DNA of 64,000 nucleotides from Polyodon spathula (GCF_017654505.1 NC_054570.1:4411488-4475487), one strand, 5' to 3'; positions 11,398 through 23,238 are shown, numbered from the stretch's first letter. The notes: generated from the letters alone by a model not told the origin. Translations and numbers: made by a program.

Positions 11398-11577
11398 TCC
11401 TTAAAAGTTTGTTTTAATAAAGCGCAACCACTAATTAACCGTCAAATGCCCAGAGATCCAGACAAACCGTGTCCTGTCCCTTCTTTTTTCTCAGGTCCAT
11501 CTTACACGACAAGCCGAGGAGTTTAAAACTATACCAAACTAGGAGAAAATGTATCCAATCACAGCAGCCCCTCAGTT
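10788..11577 (+). repeat. dispersed repeat, copy 2 of 2
   Basis: Second copy of the repeat at 8004-8732, with longer (TTA)n (10797-10861), (TTTA)n (about 11079-11118) and (ATA)n (about 11338-11396) blocks. Non-repetitive segments are nearly identical to copy 1 up to 'cctcagtt' at 11577, except for a substituted ~40-base segment around 11463-11505. The 11578-11917 interval after it has no recognised feature. Confidence 0.8.
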
Positions 11578-11917
11578 ATGGATAACGGAGAGACAGGAAC
11601 GGAGAAGCTGCATTTAGTACAAGAATGTTAATTTGAATGTGTTACCAGAATGGCTGGTGGACAAACCAATACTCTATAGACTTGAGACTTGAAAAGAGTC
11701 GAGACTTTGTAAAGAGGATTGCGTATATTTACAGATGGATCCAAGGATCAAAAACCTGGAATAAAACCTGGGCAATGAAATGGCACCAAAAACAATGGGT
11801 TAAAAAGGGAGACGATTGATGTGGTGATTCCTCTCGGATCTCAGGGAATGGGAGCTTTTGTAATAAAAAATCAATAGTGAAAGAATGTCAGGAGAGATGG
11901 GATAAAAGTGTCCAGCA

Positions 11918-12281
11918 GATCTGATTGAGATCAGTCGAATGAATGGGACGTTATCAAGCAAAAACCATCCCATAGGAATGGGACAGTAGGTACCTACTAG
12001 CATACTCCCCTAAATCTACCCCCTGCCCCTAAACCTAATGTCTACAACTAACATAATCTATACCCCTAAATCTAACTGTGTTACAATTAAAGTCATTTTT
12101 ACTATTATTTCAACACCGATTTTTAGCGCCCTCTAGCGGCTACTACATCTGACGTTCATTAAAGCGCTTGATCTGGACCGACTCTACCTGTTAGGAGGCG
12201 AGTCGGTACCTACTGTCCCATCCCTATGGGATGATTTTTGCTTGATAACGTCCCATTGAATCGACTGATCTCAATCAGATC
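11918..12281. mobile_element. foldback / MITE-like element with 77-bp inverted arms
   Basis: The arm 11918-11994 is the near-perfect reverse complement of 12205-12281 (both 77 bp; outer end gatctgattgagatcagtc, inner end ggtacc). The ~210-base interior contains no open frame and includes 'ccctaaatctaccccctg' and a 'gcgccctctagcggc' motif. It is non-autonomous; superfamily not determined because no clear target-site duplication is seen. Confidence 0.8.
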
Positions 12282-13042
12282 GGGTGCAGCAGTGTACAAG
12301 GAAGATTTCATTATAATATTCAGAACGAGGCTAATAATAGCGGGATAAATAAGGAACTGGGCAGGAAAGAGGAACGATCTCTGGTAGGGTTAAGGATTAG
12401 ACATTAACAACTATGAATGAGCATGTATTTAGATGAGACAACATATCAATGGTTTAGTGAGAAGTGTGCAAGTCCAGGCGTAGCATTGTGTAACAAAGTG
12501 TGAGAAATGTGAAGAACAAAGAACTTGAAAAGGAAGCTGATGAACATGAGGATTTATAACCTGAGAACTGATAGCCTGAGTAGTATACGCTATAGCAGAT
12601 GACACCATGTTAAGTTTTAACCAATGAGAATGCAGAATTTGGTTTTGACAGGTGCCCTTAGCCAATCAGGATCGACCTAAAGTCTCGCCTCCCATCCTGT
12701 CACGTGTTTGTAGTCTTTAAGGTGCTTAGGAAACTATGTCCCATGATTGCAATTTATCACATTAAAATGGGGGCTTCAGCAAAGGCTTGGGGTGCTGTTT
12801 TTCTTAATTTGTGTTGAAAAAATAAATAAATAAAATAAGCTTGAAAGTGTTCAAATTAAAATGTGTCAATCAAGCTTGGAAATGTTAAAACAGTTTGTTA
12901 AACTGTTGAAAAATAAAAATAAGTTTTGAAAGTAAAATGAGTAGAGAAATGTTAAAAACAAGGTTACAATGCGTGTACTTAAAAATGAAAGTTTAAAAGC
13001 GGAGAAATGTGCATTGTTAAAACCTGCAGAGAACAGGAATTG
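12282..13042. other. no gene seen
   Basis: Anonymous AT-rich sequence between the foldback element and the 56-bp minisatellite. Open frames here are short, without splice or start support. Confidence 0.5.
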
Positions 13043-13533
13043 GGATAGGGGATTGTATTGGGAGAGGACACTAGATCAACACGAGGGGGTATAGTATCTG
13101 ATAGGGGATTGTATTGGGAGAGGGCACTAGATCAACACGAGGGGGTATAGTGTCTGATAGGGGATTGTATTGGGAGAGGGCACTAGATCAACACGAGGGG
13201 GTATAGTGTCTGATAGGGGATTGTATTGGGAGAGGACACTAGATCAACACGAGGGGGTATAGTGTCTGATAGGGGATTGCACTGAGAGAGGACACTAGAT
13301 CAACACGAGGGGGTATAGTGTCTGATAGGGGATTGCACTGAGAGAGGACACTAGATCAACACGAGGGGGTATAATGATCTGTCATTCAAGATTGATCGCG
13401 AAGAGGACCGGAGACTTCCGTTCCTGCTGATAGGGGATTGCACTGAGAGAGGACACTAGATCAACACGAAGGGGTATAGTGTCTGATAGGGGATTGCACT
13501 GAGAGAGGACACTAGATCAACACAAGGGGGTAT
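13043..13533. repeat. minisatellite, 56-bp unit
   Basis: Eight copies of a 56-bp unit containing 'gataggggatt' and 'gacactagatcaacacgagg', interrupted at about 13372-13425 by an unrelated ~54-base insert. Two unit subtypes occur: 'ttgtattgggag' (left half) and 'ttgcactgagag' (right half), which shows that the array expanded in two phases. Confidence 0.9.
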
Positions 13534-14770
13534 TCATTTCTCAAAGCTTGAAGTACACTGTCCAGTCGATATATGGTTAATTAAACTTGGAATCTGCACT
13601 TATTAACTGACCTATAAACTGACCTCTGCTGCTATCTTAATGAAATGCTTGTGTAAGGGGAGGATAGGGATTCATTTATACCTGTGTGTGTGTGTGTGCG
13701 TGTGCGTGTGCGCGTGTGCGTGTATATCAGTGCTGGCGTTCTCTTAACTATAACTAAAATAACGAGTCAGCCCACAATGAAATCAGTTCGGATTCCTCTT
13801 TTCTTTACTGCTGCAGTTTAAATAAAGAAAAGGAAGCTGCACATATTTTTAATGCACAATCACATAGGCATCAACACATGAAAAGAATACAAAAGAGAAA
13901 AATATATAAACATATGGCCATTAAAAGTTATAAAATAAATGTAGTCCTTTTAGTGGTACCACTTTAGCAACACATGTGCCTTAAACCAATACCAGTCCTT
14001 GAATTAGCACTCATCTGATCCTTAAAGCGATGTGTCCAGTGTGATGTCTTGATCGCAGTTCAACGTAGTTCTTCAACCAAAAATAAAATATTGAGAACTA
14101 AAATATTCCTAGCCCTCTCAGCTGCTTCAGGTCTTTTATTAAGCATTTGATCCTAAAATCACAGACACACATCGCAGCCTGGTGGGGTCCATCTTAGTTT
14201 TCTTTATTCACTGGAGAGCACGTTGTATTAAGGGCTCTTAAAGGTACGGTGCCAAGTTCAAATAAGTCTGCCGACTAAATATTAATAAAGTCTTATTTTG
14301 ATTTAATGAACTTTTTGATAGTAATAAAACAACTCTAGTCCTTTGTTGGTAACAAACACTATAAAATAATAATAAAATAATGTATTATTTTACAGGGGGT
14401 TACACTTGCCAATAGCAGCTGCAGAAATAAAGCTTCTTTTTCATTTCTTTATCTGAGCGTGCGAAACATTTATCAGAGTTATCGCTATGTTTTTTTTTTT
14501 TTTTTTAACAAGCCCAGGCACTTTTACAGTTCATGGCATGACTACTGCACACACCCCTAATCTCAGCAGGCTCTGCTAGCAACAGATAAGGGGTCTCCTG
14601 TGATCAGCTTCTCACTGAACTTCAGTAAAGAGCTGCTTTGGAGAGCTGCAGTGGAGAGGGAACAGAATCGGACGCTCTGAATTGAGAAGAAAACTCAATT
14701 ATAAAACCAGTACAGTCTCGCTGATCCCAGCCCTGCTCGCCCGAGGTGGGCTAGTATCCAAACCGTATGT
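13534..14770. other. no gene seen; contains a TG/CG microsatellite
   Basis: No gene or transposon end recognised. A (TG)n/(CG) microsatellite lies at about 13684-13723 and a T run at 14490-14507. The minus strand, which would carry any further exons of the Ig-like gene, shows no immunoglobulin constant-type exon. Confidence 0.5.
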
Positions 14771-15597
14771 TAAACACAGCAGCCATGTGAGTGCTCAGCC
14801 CTGATTATTAAACACAGCAGCCATGTGAGTGCTCAGCCCTGATTATTAAACACAGCAGCCATGTGAGTGCTCAGCCCTGATTATTAAACACAGCAGCCAT
14901 GTGAGTGCTCAGCCCTGATTATTAAACACAGCAGCCATGTGAGTGCTCAGCCCTGATTATTAAACACAGCAGCCATGTGAGTGCTCAGCCCTGATTATTA
15001 AACACAGCAGCCATGTGAGTGCTCAGCCCTGATTATTAAACACAGCAGCCATGTGAGTGCTCAGCCCTGATTATTAAACACAGCAGCCATGTGAGTGCTC
15101 AGCCCTGATTATTAATCACAGCAGCCATGTGAGTGCTCAGCCCTGATTATTAAACACAGCAGCCATGTGAGTGCTCAGCCCTGATTATTAAACACAGCAG
15201 CCATGTGAGTGCTCAGCCCTGATTATTAAACACAGCAGCCATGTGAGTGCTCAGCCCTGAATATTAAACACAGCAGCCATGTGAGTGCTCAGCCCTGATT
15301 ATTAAACACAGCAGCCATGTGAGTGCTCAGCCCTGATTATTAAACACAGCAGCCATGTGAGTGCTCAGCCCTGAATGTGATGCACAGCAGCCATGTGAGT
15401 GCTCAGCCCTGATTATTAAACACAGCAGCCATGTGAGTGCTCAGCCCTGAATGTGATGCACAGCAGCCATGTGAGTGCTCAGCCCTGATTATTAAACACA
15501 GCAGCCATGCGAGTGCTCAGCCCTGATTATTAAACACAGCAGCCATGTGAGTGCTCAGCCCTGATTATTAAACACAGCAGCCATGTGAGTGCTCAGC
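14771..15597. repeat. minisatellite, 38-bp unit, ~22 copies
   Basis: About 22 highly uniform copies of a 38-bp unit containing 'cacagcagccatgtgagtg' and 'ctcagccctgattatt'. Two copies carry a distinct variant (gaatgtgatgca instead of gattattaaaca). The array begins immediately downstream of the damaged IgV exon (minus strand) and probably replaced the rest of that gene. Confidence 0.95.
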
Positions 15598-15672
15598 GCT
15601 GGTTGGTGAGGCTCTGGTTTATGATGTCAGTTCTTGCTGCATTCAGCCACAGCAGTGTGGGCCTGCGTATAC

Positions 15673-16650
15673 CCAGGAACTCGAGAGCGGATGTCAGCGA
15701 GCTACCGGCCTCTGGAGGACAAAGGCCACCCCTGCAGGTGTACCAGCCCTCATCCTCCCCAATACGAGCTGCTCTGGAAACAGCTGGGTCCGATTCCTGT
15801 AGGCTTCATTCTGCAGATCCAGCTGGTCTCGACCGTAATAGAAACTGTGGACGACATCATTGGCAGGAGGGCGTTGCCAGGTAACCACCACTCTGCTGAG
15901 ATCAGCCCCCACTTCATAGGAGAAAGAGCAGCTGAGAGTGACATCACCGCCGGGAGGTGACGTCACTGGAGACCGGGGCACCACCACTGCCAATGAAACT
16001 GTGGGAAGGAAAGCAGACAATGAAGTCACTACATTCTGAATTCAAGCTCTCTCTCTGAGAGATGTCTGCTCATACATACAATACCCAGTCAGCTTCATTA
16101 TTTCCATTTGATATTAAAATGTAAATGCAAGAGACATAACTTTGGTTTCAAAAGCGCGGGGGGGGGGCAGTTTTTGTAGCTGGGGCATATAGTAACAAAA
16201 ACAAAAAATAAACGTTCATTTCATTCAGACAGGACAGGAGGGGTATTTCACAGCCACTCAAATCGGGGGTAAAAGAATTTGGCATTCTAACAAAATAATA
16301 TAAAAGTTAAATAAGTAATATCTGAATTGTTCTTGTGTCACCATGAATTCGACACTTAACAAAAGAAGAACATTCTGAAATAGAAGGTACTCCTGGCATT
16401 TGAAGTGAATTAGAAAGCTGGAACACGCTTGCATCAGTTTACTGCAGGTTACCTCTATATTGTAATCACTGTATTGAAATAAAAAAAATAATAATCAAAC
16501 AACAGTTTTGCATGAACGCATCCTCTGTTTACTAAAATTAAACCTCTTGAAAATTCATAAACTTATCAGAAAGCCGACATGTCTATAGCATTTGTAGGGC
16601 TGTATTTCTTTCACGGTCTACCTTTTAAAAACATTTATTTACCATCAGTG

Positions 16651-16726
<76 letters not shown>

Positions 16727-16979
16727 AAAAAGAAAAAAAAAACAAAAAAAAAAAAGCTGAAATATCCCCTTCTGGTCCTGGACAGAGCGATCTTAAAGAA
16801 AGAGGATCACAGATCCTGAGATTGTGCCGACAAGTAAAGCAGACGTGACAGAGCTAAAGGGTTTTACCGTTACTGTAGATCAGAATTAGGGTCAGTGTAG
16901 AGTTGTAAAAAATAATACATCACTTACTGGTTAGAAACAGAGTCAGAGCAAACAGGCAAGAGCTGGGGGTCCTCTTCAT
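15673..16979 (-). pseudogene. B7/butyrophilin-like Ig receptor, signal-peptide and IgV exons, damaged
   Basis: Minus strand. Exon 1 (ATG 16977-16979, donor GTAAGT after 16928) encodes a 17-residue hydrophobic signal peptide, phase 1. Exon 2 starts after a 'ccttcccacag' acceptor at 15998 and encodes a V-set domain: GGDVTLSCSF (first cysteine), TWQR (core tryptophan) and VHSFYYGRDQL...RNRTQLF, the pattern of B7-H4/HHLA2/butyrophilin V domains. The closing DEGWYTC motif follows in another frame: roughly 11-12 codons normally found between are missing and the frame is shifted. The probable exon end is a phase-1 donor 'ctgg|gtatac' near 15673. Downstream exons (IgC, membrane) are absent; the 38-bp minisatellite follows. 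A TATATATA sequence lies at 17076-17083, about 100 bases upstream of the ATG. Could be a pseudogene or a locus collapsed in assembly. Confidence 0.72.
16651..16721. repeat. (AT)n microsatellite in Ig-like intron
   Basis: Pure alternating AT for about 70 bases, followed by A-rich sequence to 16755, inside intron 1 of the minus-strand Ig-like locus. Confidence 0.95.
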
Positions 16980-17083
16980 AATAGCTGGGGAAATACAATA
17001 ATAATAATATCTTGCACACCAAACAAATGAAAGAAGCACCAAACTTTGGTGTCATTTTGTCTCTCAGACTCCCTCTATATATA

Positions 17084-18776
17084 CTACTGCAACCCACAAA
17101 AAGATCTGACCAGAAAAAATGTGCATAAATGCAGAAAATCAGACAGAGGGAAAATACTTTTTTCATGGCACTGTAAGTAATTAGCTCATGATTGCTGACT
17201 GAGGTATGTTCCTTTTCCCAAGATGACCAGCCATTTCCAAGGCTATCCTTAAAGCAGCCAGCTGTGCCTGTGCATTAAAACAGGGGAAAAAAACGAGAAA
17301 GGAAGGGTCGTATATCCTTCCTCCAGACAGTAACCACCTCAGGCAGTCTGTATTGTTCTTTGTGTCTGGTGATTACAGCAGCCCCCCCACATGTGAGTGG
17401 GGTTGTTCTGTTGGAAGAGACCAGCTCGCTCAATTTCCTCTTCCATAGATCTGCCTTCCATTTAGGAACAGTAGCAGTTAAATGTTGGGAGCAGGTAGCT
17501 TCCCACATTTTTCAAATGGAATTGTCCTCAGCAGCTCGGCTGATAAAAGTAATCCAGTGGTACCCAACGATGGCGTTTTGTCACATATCAAAGATCCATA
17601 AATCTACCAAAAACTAAGCAGGGTAAGGTGTGCAAGGCATGGTTTGTATCACTCCAGGTTTCATTAGACTCATTAGATCGGAAACAGGTAAACAGTTGGA
17701 TTGGCAGACATATTCTGAGCTTGGAACGAAGAAAGTTTTACACTAATTTTTGGTATTCCTCCTGCTGGGTGTAATCTTTTTACAGGAGCTGTAGCTGAGA
17801 CAGTGTATTGCACATCCAACATTCAGTGCTGCAGTTTGTCTAGAACTAAATAGATACACAGCAAGACATTTTATGTGAACCTATTTGAGCCTCTCAGACA
17901 CTTTACAGAACCTGTGAGACAGCAAATGTCATGTAAGCAAGAGCATCTTTTGTTGGTTCTGAGTTTGTAAATATCAATTAGGCTTATTTCATTTGTAGAT
18001 AAACTAAATATTGAAAAGTAGATATTTTTTAATTGTTTTATGTAGATCAACAAACCTCTGTGTATCTCAGTAGTTTCCTCCATTTTTCTAGGCTGAATAG
18101 GCCTTGCCTAGGAGCCTCTGCACAGCCATAAACCACAGAAACAGAAAGATTCTGGAAGATGTCATTCTGTCACAAGGAGAGGCAAATATTTAATGGGTCC
18201 ATTTCAGTTCAACATATGTGCTGCTAAAGACTTTGAGAGAACCCTGCTCAGTCAATTCCACACGCAACAAAAAAAGTGAAATGAGTCATAATTGCAAAAT
18301 AAAATTCCAGTGTGCTATCAAAAGGTTTTTGTTAAATAGTAATCGTTTACAGAGCAAATAAACTTCCATTTTGAAGCAGTTCAGTTTTCCCCTGTGTCAT
18401 ACTTGTGGCTTGGCGTACAGTTCTAGAGGAGTCCGGCAGTCTTGCTTTACCACTATGCAGGTTTCCATCTTTCTTTGGTGGAACACTTTATAATGCCAGT
18501 GCGCTAAGAATGTGCAATAGTTACAGCAGCTGCCTCTGACAAAACATTATCTTTAAAAAGAATGCTTAGCATATAATCGCTATATTTGTCTGATTTAAGG
18601 TATAGTACTTTTCAAATTATACTTGGAGACAGAAACTGTTCAAAATATAAAGTTGAGGTAATGTAGGTTTTGTGTCCCTATATGTGTTTTACTGTAGGAG
18701 AAAAATTACAGGAGAAAATAAGAATTTCTGCAAAATAATGGAAAACACAAGTGCCGAGTAAAGAAGTATTCAGCAT
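17084..18776. other. no gene recognised
   Basis: Unique-looking AT-rich sequence. A 77-codon minus-strand open frame (17275-17508) has tryptophan- and charge-rich content but no recognised family, splice context or homologue that I know of; it is not called as a gene. Confidence 0.4.
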
Positions 18777-18902
18777 ACAGCTGTGGTCAAACATTTGGAT
18801 CACCTAGAATTTTAGGATTTATATATATGAGCATAATTTAGATATTTTAACATCATTTAATCAAAGAAAGTACAAAATTATGTTGCAAAAGTCTACTGGA
18901 AG
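18777..18902 (+). mobile_element. Tc1/mariner-type terminal fragment
   Basis: The sequence 'acagctgtggtcaaacattt' next to a TA resembles Tc1/mariner inverted-repeat ends of the 'tacagctgtggccaaaag' type. No matching right end was found, so this is a broken copy. The remainder to 20168 has only simple T runs (19016-19034, 19529-19539) and no gene. Confidence 0.4.
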
Positions 18903-20168
18903 CAGTGTTGCTAGATCGGAAAAATGAAAATATCGTATTGGAGCCACAAAACTATTGTATTTCACGAAAAATGATCGTACATTCCAAAAATGAAAGACCA
19001 CGTGAATGTAAATGTTTTTTTTTTTTTTTTTTTGTCCTTAATATATGATCATATTGCTGTAATTAAATACTAACATTGAGTTTATGTATGATTAACTAAT
19101 GTTGTGCAAAGTAAATCATGTAAGCGTATTTTTATAATGCCTAAATGCAGTTAGCTAAAATTATTGTGCTGTGGTCTAAATAAAGTATTTTGAGATCTAT
19201 GTGATATAGGCTGTACATAACGCTATGCAACACAACTTTTGTTCCTGGGTAGTAAGTGTTATTTCCTAATTGCTTATGCCTCAAAAGTATAGAAAATGGC
19301 TATTATTCCCCACAAACTTTGCTTTTGTGACCAGGACAGTGATATTTTGAAATATCACTATTTCCAATGAGAAAATGGGCGCTTTTGTGTCTTTTCGTAA
19401 TACAAAAATGACTGCACAAGATTTAGAAGTGAGTAGTTTTTTCGAGATTTACGATTATACTGTAAATATTTTCACAACATTTATAAATCTAGGGAAAAAA
19501 TACAATAGGTTAAATTTTTAAACAATGTTTTTTTTTTTGTTTGTTTGTTTTGTTTTTTACACAGGGCACCCCATACTGTTATGAAAAGGCATGGGTTATT
19601 CAATGCTGTAAAGTCAAACGTGTGTTATAAAATGAACAAGTTCCATAAAAACGCTGTGTTACTGGTTCACTGGTGTGAGTCTTATTGTGTGGATTAGACC
19701 AGAACGTTTCATTCAATACAACGATGAATCCGTTTCATTTGAGTACTTTAACATCAAAATCAGCAGGAAATACGAAAAAGGCAGTTTCGCATTCTTACCA
19801 ATGTCGGGGATGACAGAGTGTGCAGCCCTCGTCCATTCCTCTCATCCAAGAAATACACTCTAGACAAGCCTTTTATACCGGGCCTGGGGTGACTTCATTC
19901 TCGAATAACGCATTGCTTTGTATTTCTTTCAATACAACTTGGTATTTCTCTTATAATAAACAATGCATTCATTTATAGTGCGATTTGAACAGACCGGGGC
20001 GTGGAAAGTCCCTGGCGATTTTCTTTTTTTATATATATATCTCTGTGAATGCACATTCAGTTGTCATCCCAGGGGTATTTAAATCCAGAGCTGGGTATAA
20101 TTAGCTTTTTTCTCCGGCTCTCACAGCAGCTGCACTATCCCTATAGAAACACCCCTTTGAAAAAAAAC

Positions 20169-20273
20169 ATGAAACCCTCAGCTGAAGCCACGTCTGGTCA
20201 TCTCCTCTCCTCTCCTGTGATGGGAACCAGTCAGACTGGACCGTGCAGCTGCGACCGCGGGTTCCGTCTCCAG
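20169..20273 (+). promoter_or_regulatory. possible first exon and promoter (duplicated block, copy 2)
   Basis: An ATG at 20169 opens a 35-codon frame that ends exactly at 20273 on a good donor, 'ctccag|gtaagagc'. A weak TATA-like 'ggtataatta' lies about 75 bases upstream. The whole block 20168-20408 is duplicated at 8733-8940, where the donor part is missing. No downstream exon was identified, so the gene, if any, is unknown; this could also be a non-coding 5' exon. Confidence 0.3.
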
Positions 20274-20605
20274 GTAAGAGCAGGTCTGATTCATTGTTTG
20301 AGGTTCTGGATGCACGTTGAAATGGGTCGGAGTACAGACCGTCTGTTCCGGGGCAGCGACAGTCTGCAGTGATGCGGCAGAACAGATAGAATCTGATTAA
20401 AAACTGAACAACTGGACTTGTAACAACCGGGCGAGAAGCAATTTCACATATTTATTCAGAACGGGGTTTCCCCCTCCGCCCTTGTGCAGTTTATTTTGTG
20501 CTTGGCATTGTGATTTATTTGTTTGTTTATGTGTAAATGTCGGCTAACGCCTGCATTTATGACGCAGAGAGCCTTGTATTTGTTTTTAAAACCTCGTAGT
20601 AACGG

Positions 20606-20644
20606 GTGGGTGTCGGCTAGTGTGTTAAACTAGCCGACACCCAC
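20606..20644. repeat. perfect 15-bp hairpin
   Basis: gtgggtgtcggctag (20606-20620) is perfectly complementary to ctagccgacacccac (20630-20644) across a 9-base loop. It stands alone in AT-rich sequence; it may be the centre of a palindromic element. Confidence 0.85.
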
Positions 20645-20781
20645 ACAAAATTAATAAACTAGTGCAGATTGTGGCCGAGGGGAAATACAATAATTACCAG
20701 CTAGTTACACCCATTCGGCCACGGTATATTCAGAGCAGGAACGAGAGCCAGCAGCGAGCAATTTAAAATCACATATTCTAG

Positions 20782-21079
20782 GAACAGTGACAGCAACTGC
20801 CCAGCCTGACCTAGGCTCTTATTTTGTGTTGGTGATTAGTTTTTGTCTGAATATTTTTGTTTTCTGTGCTCTGAGCAGTTTTTGTTTTGAATGTTTGTTT
20901 TCTGTGCTTCAAGCAGTTTGTTAAAGCCTTTTATTTATTTTGTGTCTAATAAAAGACGCGTGGTCAAATAAAAGGTTTTAACAAAAAACTGCTCACAGAG
21001 CACAGAAAATAAATATTCAAACAAATCACGAACACAAAATAAGATCCTAGGTCAGGCTGGGCAGTTGCTGTCACTGTTC
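20782..21079. mobile_element. foldback element with ~100-bp inverted arms
   Basis: The left arm starting 'gaacagtgacagcaactgcc' (20782) is the reverse complement of the right arm ending at 21079, with a small mismatch and indels at 'cctaggctcttattttgtgt'; the pairing continues through 'ctgtgctctgagcagttttt'. A ~40-base internal tandem duplication (gttttctgtgct...agcagttt) lies near the centre. There is no coding potential. Confidence 0.75.
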
Positions 21080-21088
21080 TACACAGAG

Positions 21089-21230
21089 GATAGTGAGGGT
21101 CGGGAATCAACACCCTGGGATCCTTCAAGAAGCTGCTTGATGAGATTCTGGGATCAATAAGCTACTAACAACCAAATGGGCAAGATGGGCCGATAGGCCT
21201 CCCCTTGTTTGTAAACTTTCTTATGTTATT
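21089..21230 (+). mobile_element. CR1 LINE 3'-end fragment
   Basis: Carries the CR1 C-terminal and tail signature seen in the longer copies: 'ccttcaagaagctgcttgat', 'gggatcaataagctactaac', 'gtttgtaaactttcttatg'. About 20 bases are deleted relative to the 29.8-kb copy, between 'ggaatcaac' and 'accctggg'. Very strongly 5'-truncated. Confidence 0.85.
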
Positions 21231-23052
21231 TTAAATTTCTCTTGAGTTGTATCTGAAAGTTTGTATTTTATTTTCATTTCGGAGCTGATTAAAATGCACC
21301 CGTCAAAATGACTGCTGTCAGTAAAATAAAGGATAAACAGACACAAGTGTTGACCAAATTTGCCAAACAATCTGAGACCGCGACTCTAGCCTACTCCTAA
21401 CAAGTGGCCTGGAACATTGCCCGTGCAAAAAAAAACCTACTTTGAAGAGGAGTTTGTGAAAACTTGCCTTTAGGGATGTTATTGCTATCCTATGTTCAAA
21501 CAACAATCAAATGCAAAAGCAAATTTCAGAGCTGCAGCTCTCGCATCACACGGTAGAACGCACCCATCTCAGATCTGAATAGTGACATTGAACTGCAGCT
21601 GCATTCAGAACAATGCGCGTAGTAAGGAATGCCAAAAGTCAAACTGAGTACAGATCCTGCCTGTATGCGGTATAAGAAAATACACGATAGTTACCTATGC
21701 ACTCAAATACGAAACAAAAAAACAAAACTATGCTTTTATATATATATAGTGAAAATGTATTTGTTTAGATATCCATATTACGAATCTACTGTAAAAAATA
21801 AAGGTCAGCTGCATTTAATAGTGTGTGTGTGTGTGTGATAATAATTGCAGTAAAACATACCAGTGAAATGCTAAATGAAGCACTTTTTAAAGTTTGTCAC
21901 TGTACATTTTATTTCCTTTGCTCTTGGTCTGTGAAAGGTTGGCCGCCCCTGGACTAAGCAAACAGCAGAATCACAGTTAGGTAGCTTGACAGGGTCAGGA
22001 AATATGATACATTTTTACTGCAATTTACATCTCAAAATGTAATTTACTATAAACTAGTCCCTGTAGTTGAGTTTTGTTAACCCTGTCAATTAGGTAACTG
22101 TATAAACGCTTGTAACGATGTAAGAAATAACCAGCGATAGACAGTTCCTACCAAACCGCCTTCAGCCACCCTGGAAGTGAGGTAAGAATTGTCTCACCAC
22201 ACACCCTGGAGTGGGTTATTGCGCTTATGAAAGGGTTACATTTTGTTTTGAAAATAATTACACAAACTAGCTTATTTCAGGTAAAGAAAAATAGAACTGT
22301 ATTATGTATCCTTCCACTGAAAAAAAAATAGTACCTGAATACATATATTTTGTACTTTTTTTTATTTTTTTATTTGCCATAAACATTACATTGAACATTC
22401 CCATTTAAAATGGCGTTTGGGAATTGAAAGCAGAATGATTTTCCACATCCTGAGGGAGGATTCATTGAACAACTAAGCACTGCTCAAGGGAGGAGCTTCA
22501 GAGTGTGTGTGTGGAGCTAAATATAGCCTGACTACGCCACTGGGGAATGACACCCCAGAATATTAATATAATAATTTACGATGAGAGAGATATTGATATA
22601 GATATTGATATGCACACTTATGTAGCACACGTCATTTTAATTGGGGTTTCAATGCAAGTCCTGTCCATAGAACAAATGCCATTTGAGAAAGAAGAAAGCA
22701 AAACATAAACTTCACGAATAACAAAAGAAACACAGCTGATCCGGTGAGTTAATATTCAGACGAAAATTCAAGAAACAAAACAATTCAACAAACGTGCATT
22801 TACACACACAATCAGTGCCGTTTCAAATATGAATACAAATAAACAGTTGAAGCTAAGCTACGACCGCACTATAGCAGCGGGGTGAAACTAACGGTTTAGG
22901 GTCAACAACAATTCTCTAGCGATATACCCACCCCTTAGTTTTCCCTCAGAAAAACAAATATATTTATAGCGACTGTATGCGTGCATCGCTTAGTTAATAC
23001 GGTCTTTCCGGCACTAGAGTTACGATGTCACTTTGCAACCCCAAGGTAAAGA
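21231..23052. other. no gene seen
   Basis: AT-rich, anonymous sequence with a small (TG)n at 21822-21837. No coding exon, RNA gene or transposon end recognised. Confidence 0.45.
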
Positions 23053-23219
23053 GAAGATGGCCACCAAACATCGTGGGATACACTCCTGCCTATTGGTAGG
23101 TGTCACTGAGCTCTTTATTTCAAAGCTGCCGCTAGGCCCTCTCCCCTCGGTGACCCCCTCAGTCCCGCCTCCCGAGGGTACTTAACCGTCATGCAGGGGA
23201 GGAACATTCTCTTTCGCGA
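23053..23219. repeat. DIRS inverted terminal repeat, left
   Basis: From 'gaagatggccaccaaaca' to 'tttcgcga'; it pairs in reverse complement with 28187-28356, sharing 'cgcctcccgagggtacttaa' and 'ccgtcatgcagggga'. Differences are concentrated in the middle ('tttatttcaaagctgccgc'). Confidence 0.9.
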
Positions 23220-23238
23220 AAAAGCCGTGATGTGAAAG

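Noticed and set aside
14771..15597. CRISPR-like regular repeats
   Set aside because: Direct repeats are contiguous without unique spacers, and all surrounding genes are eukaryotic. The same holds for the other minisatellites.
17275..17508. 77-codon minus frame as a host gene
   Set aside because: No splice sites, known motif or context; could be an old transposase scrap, but nothing supports a specific call.
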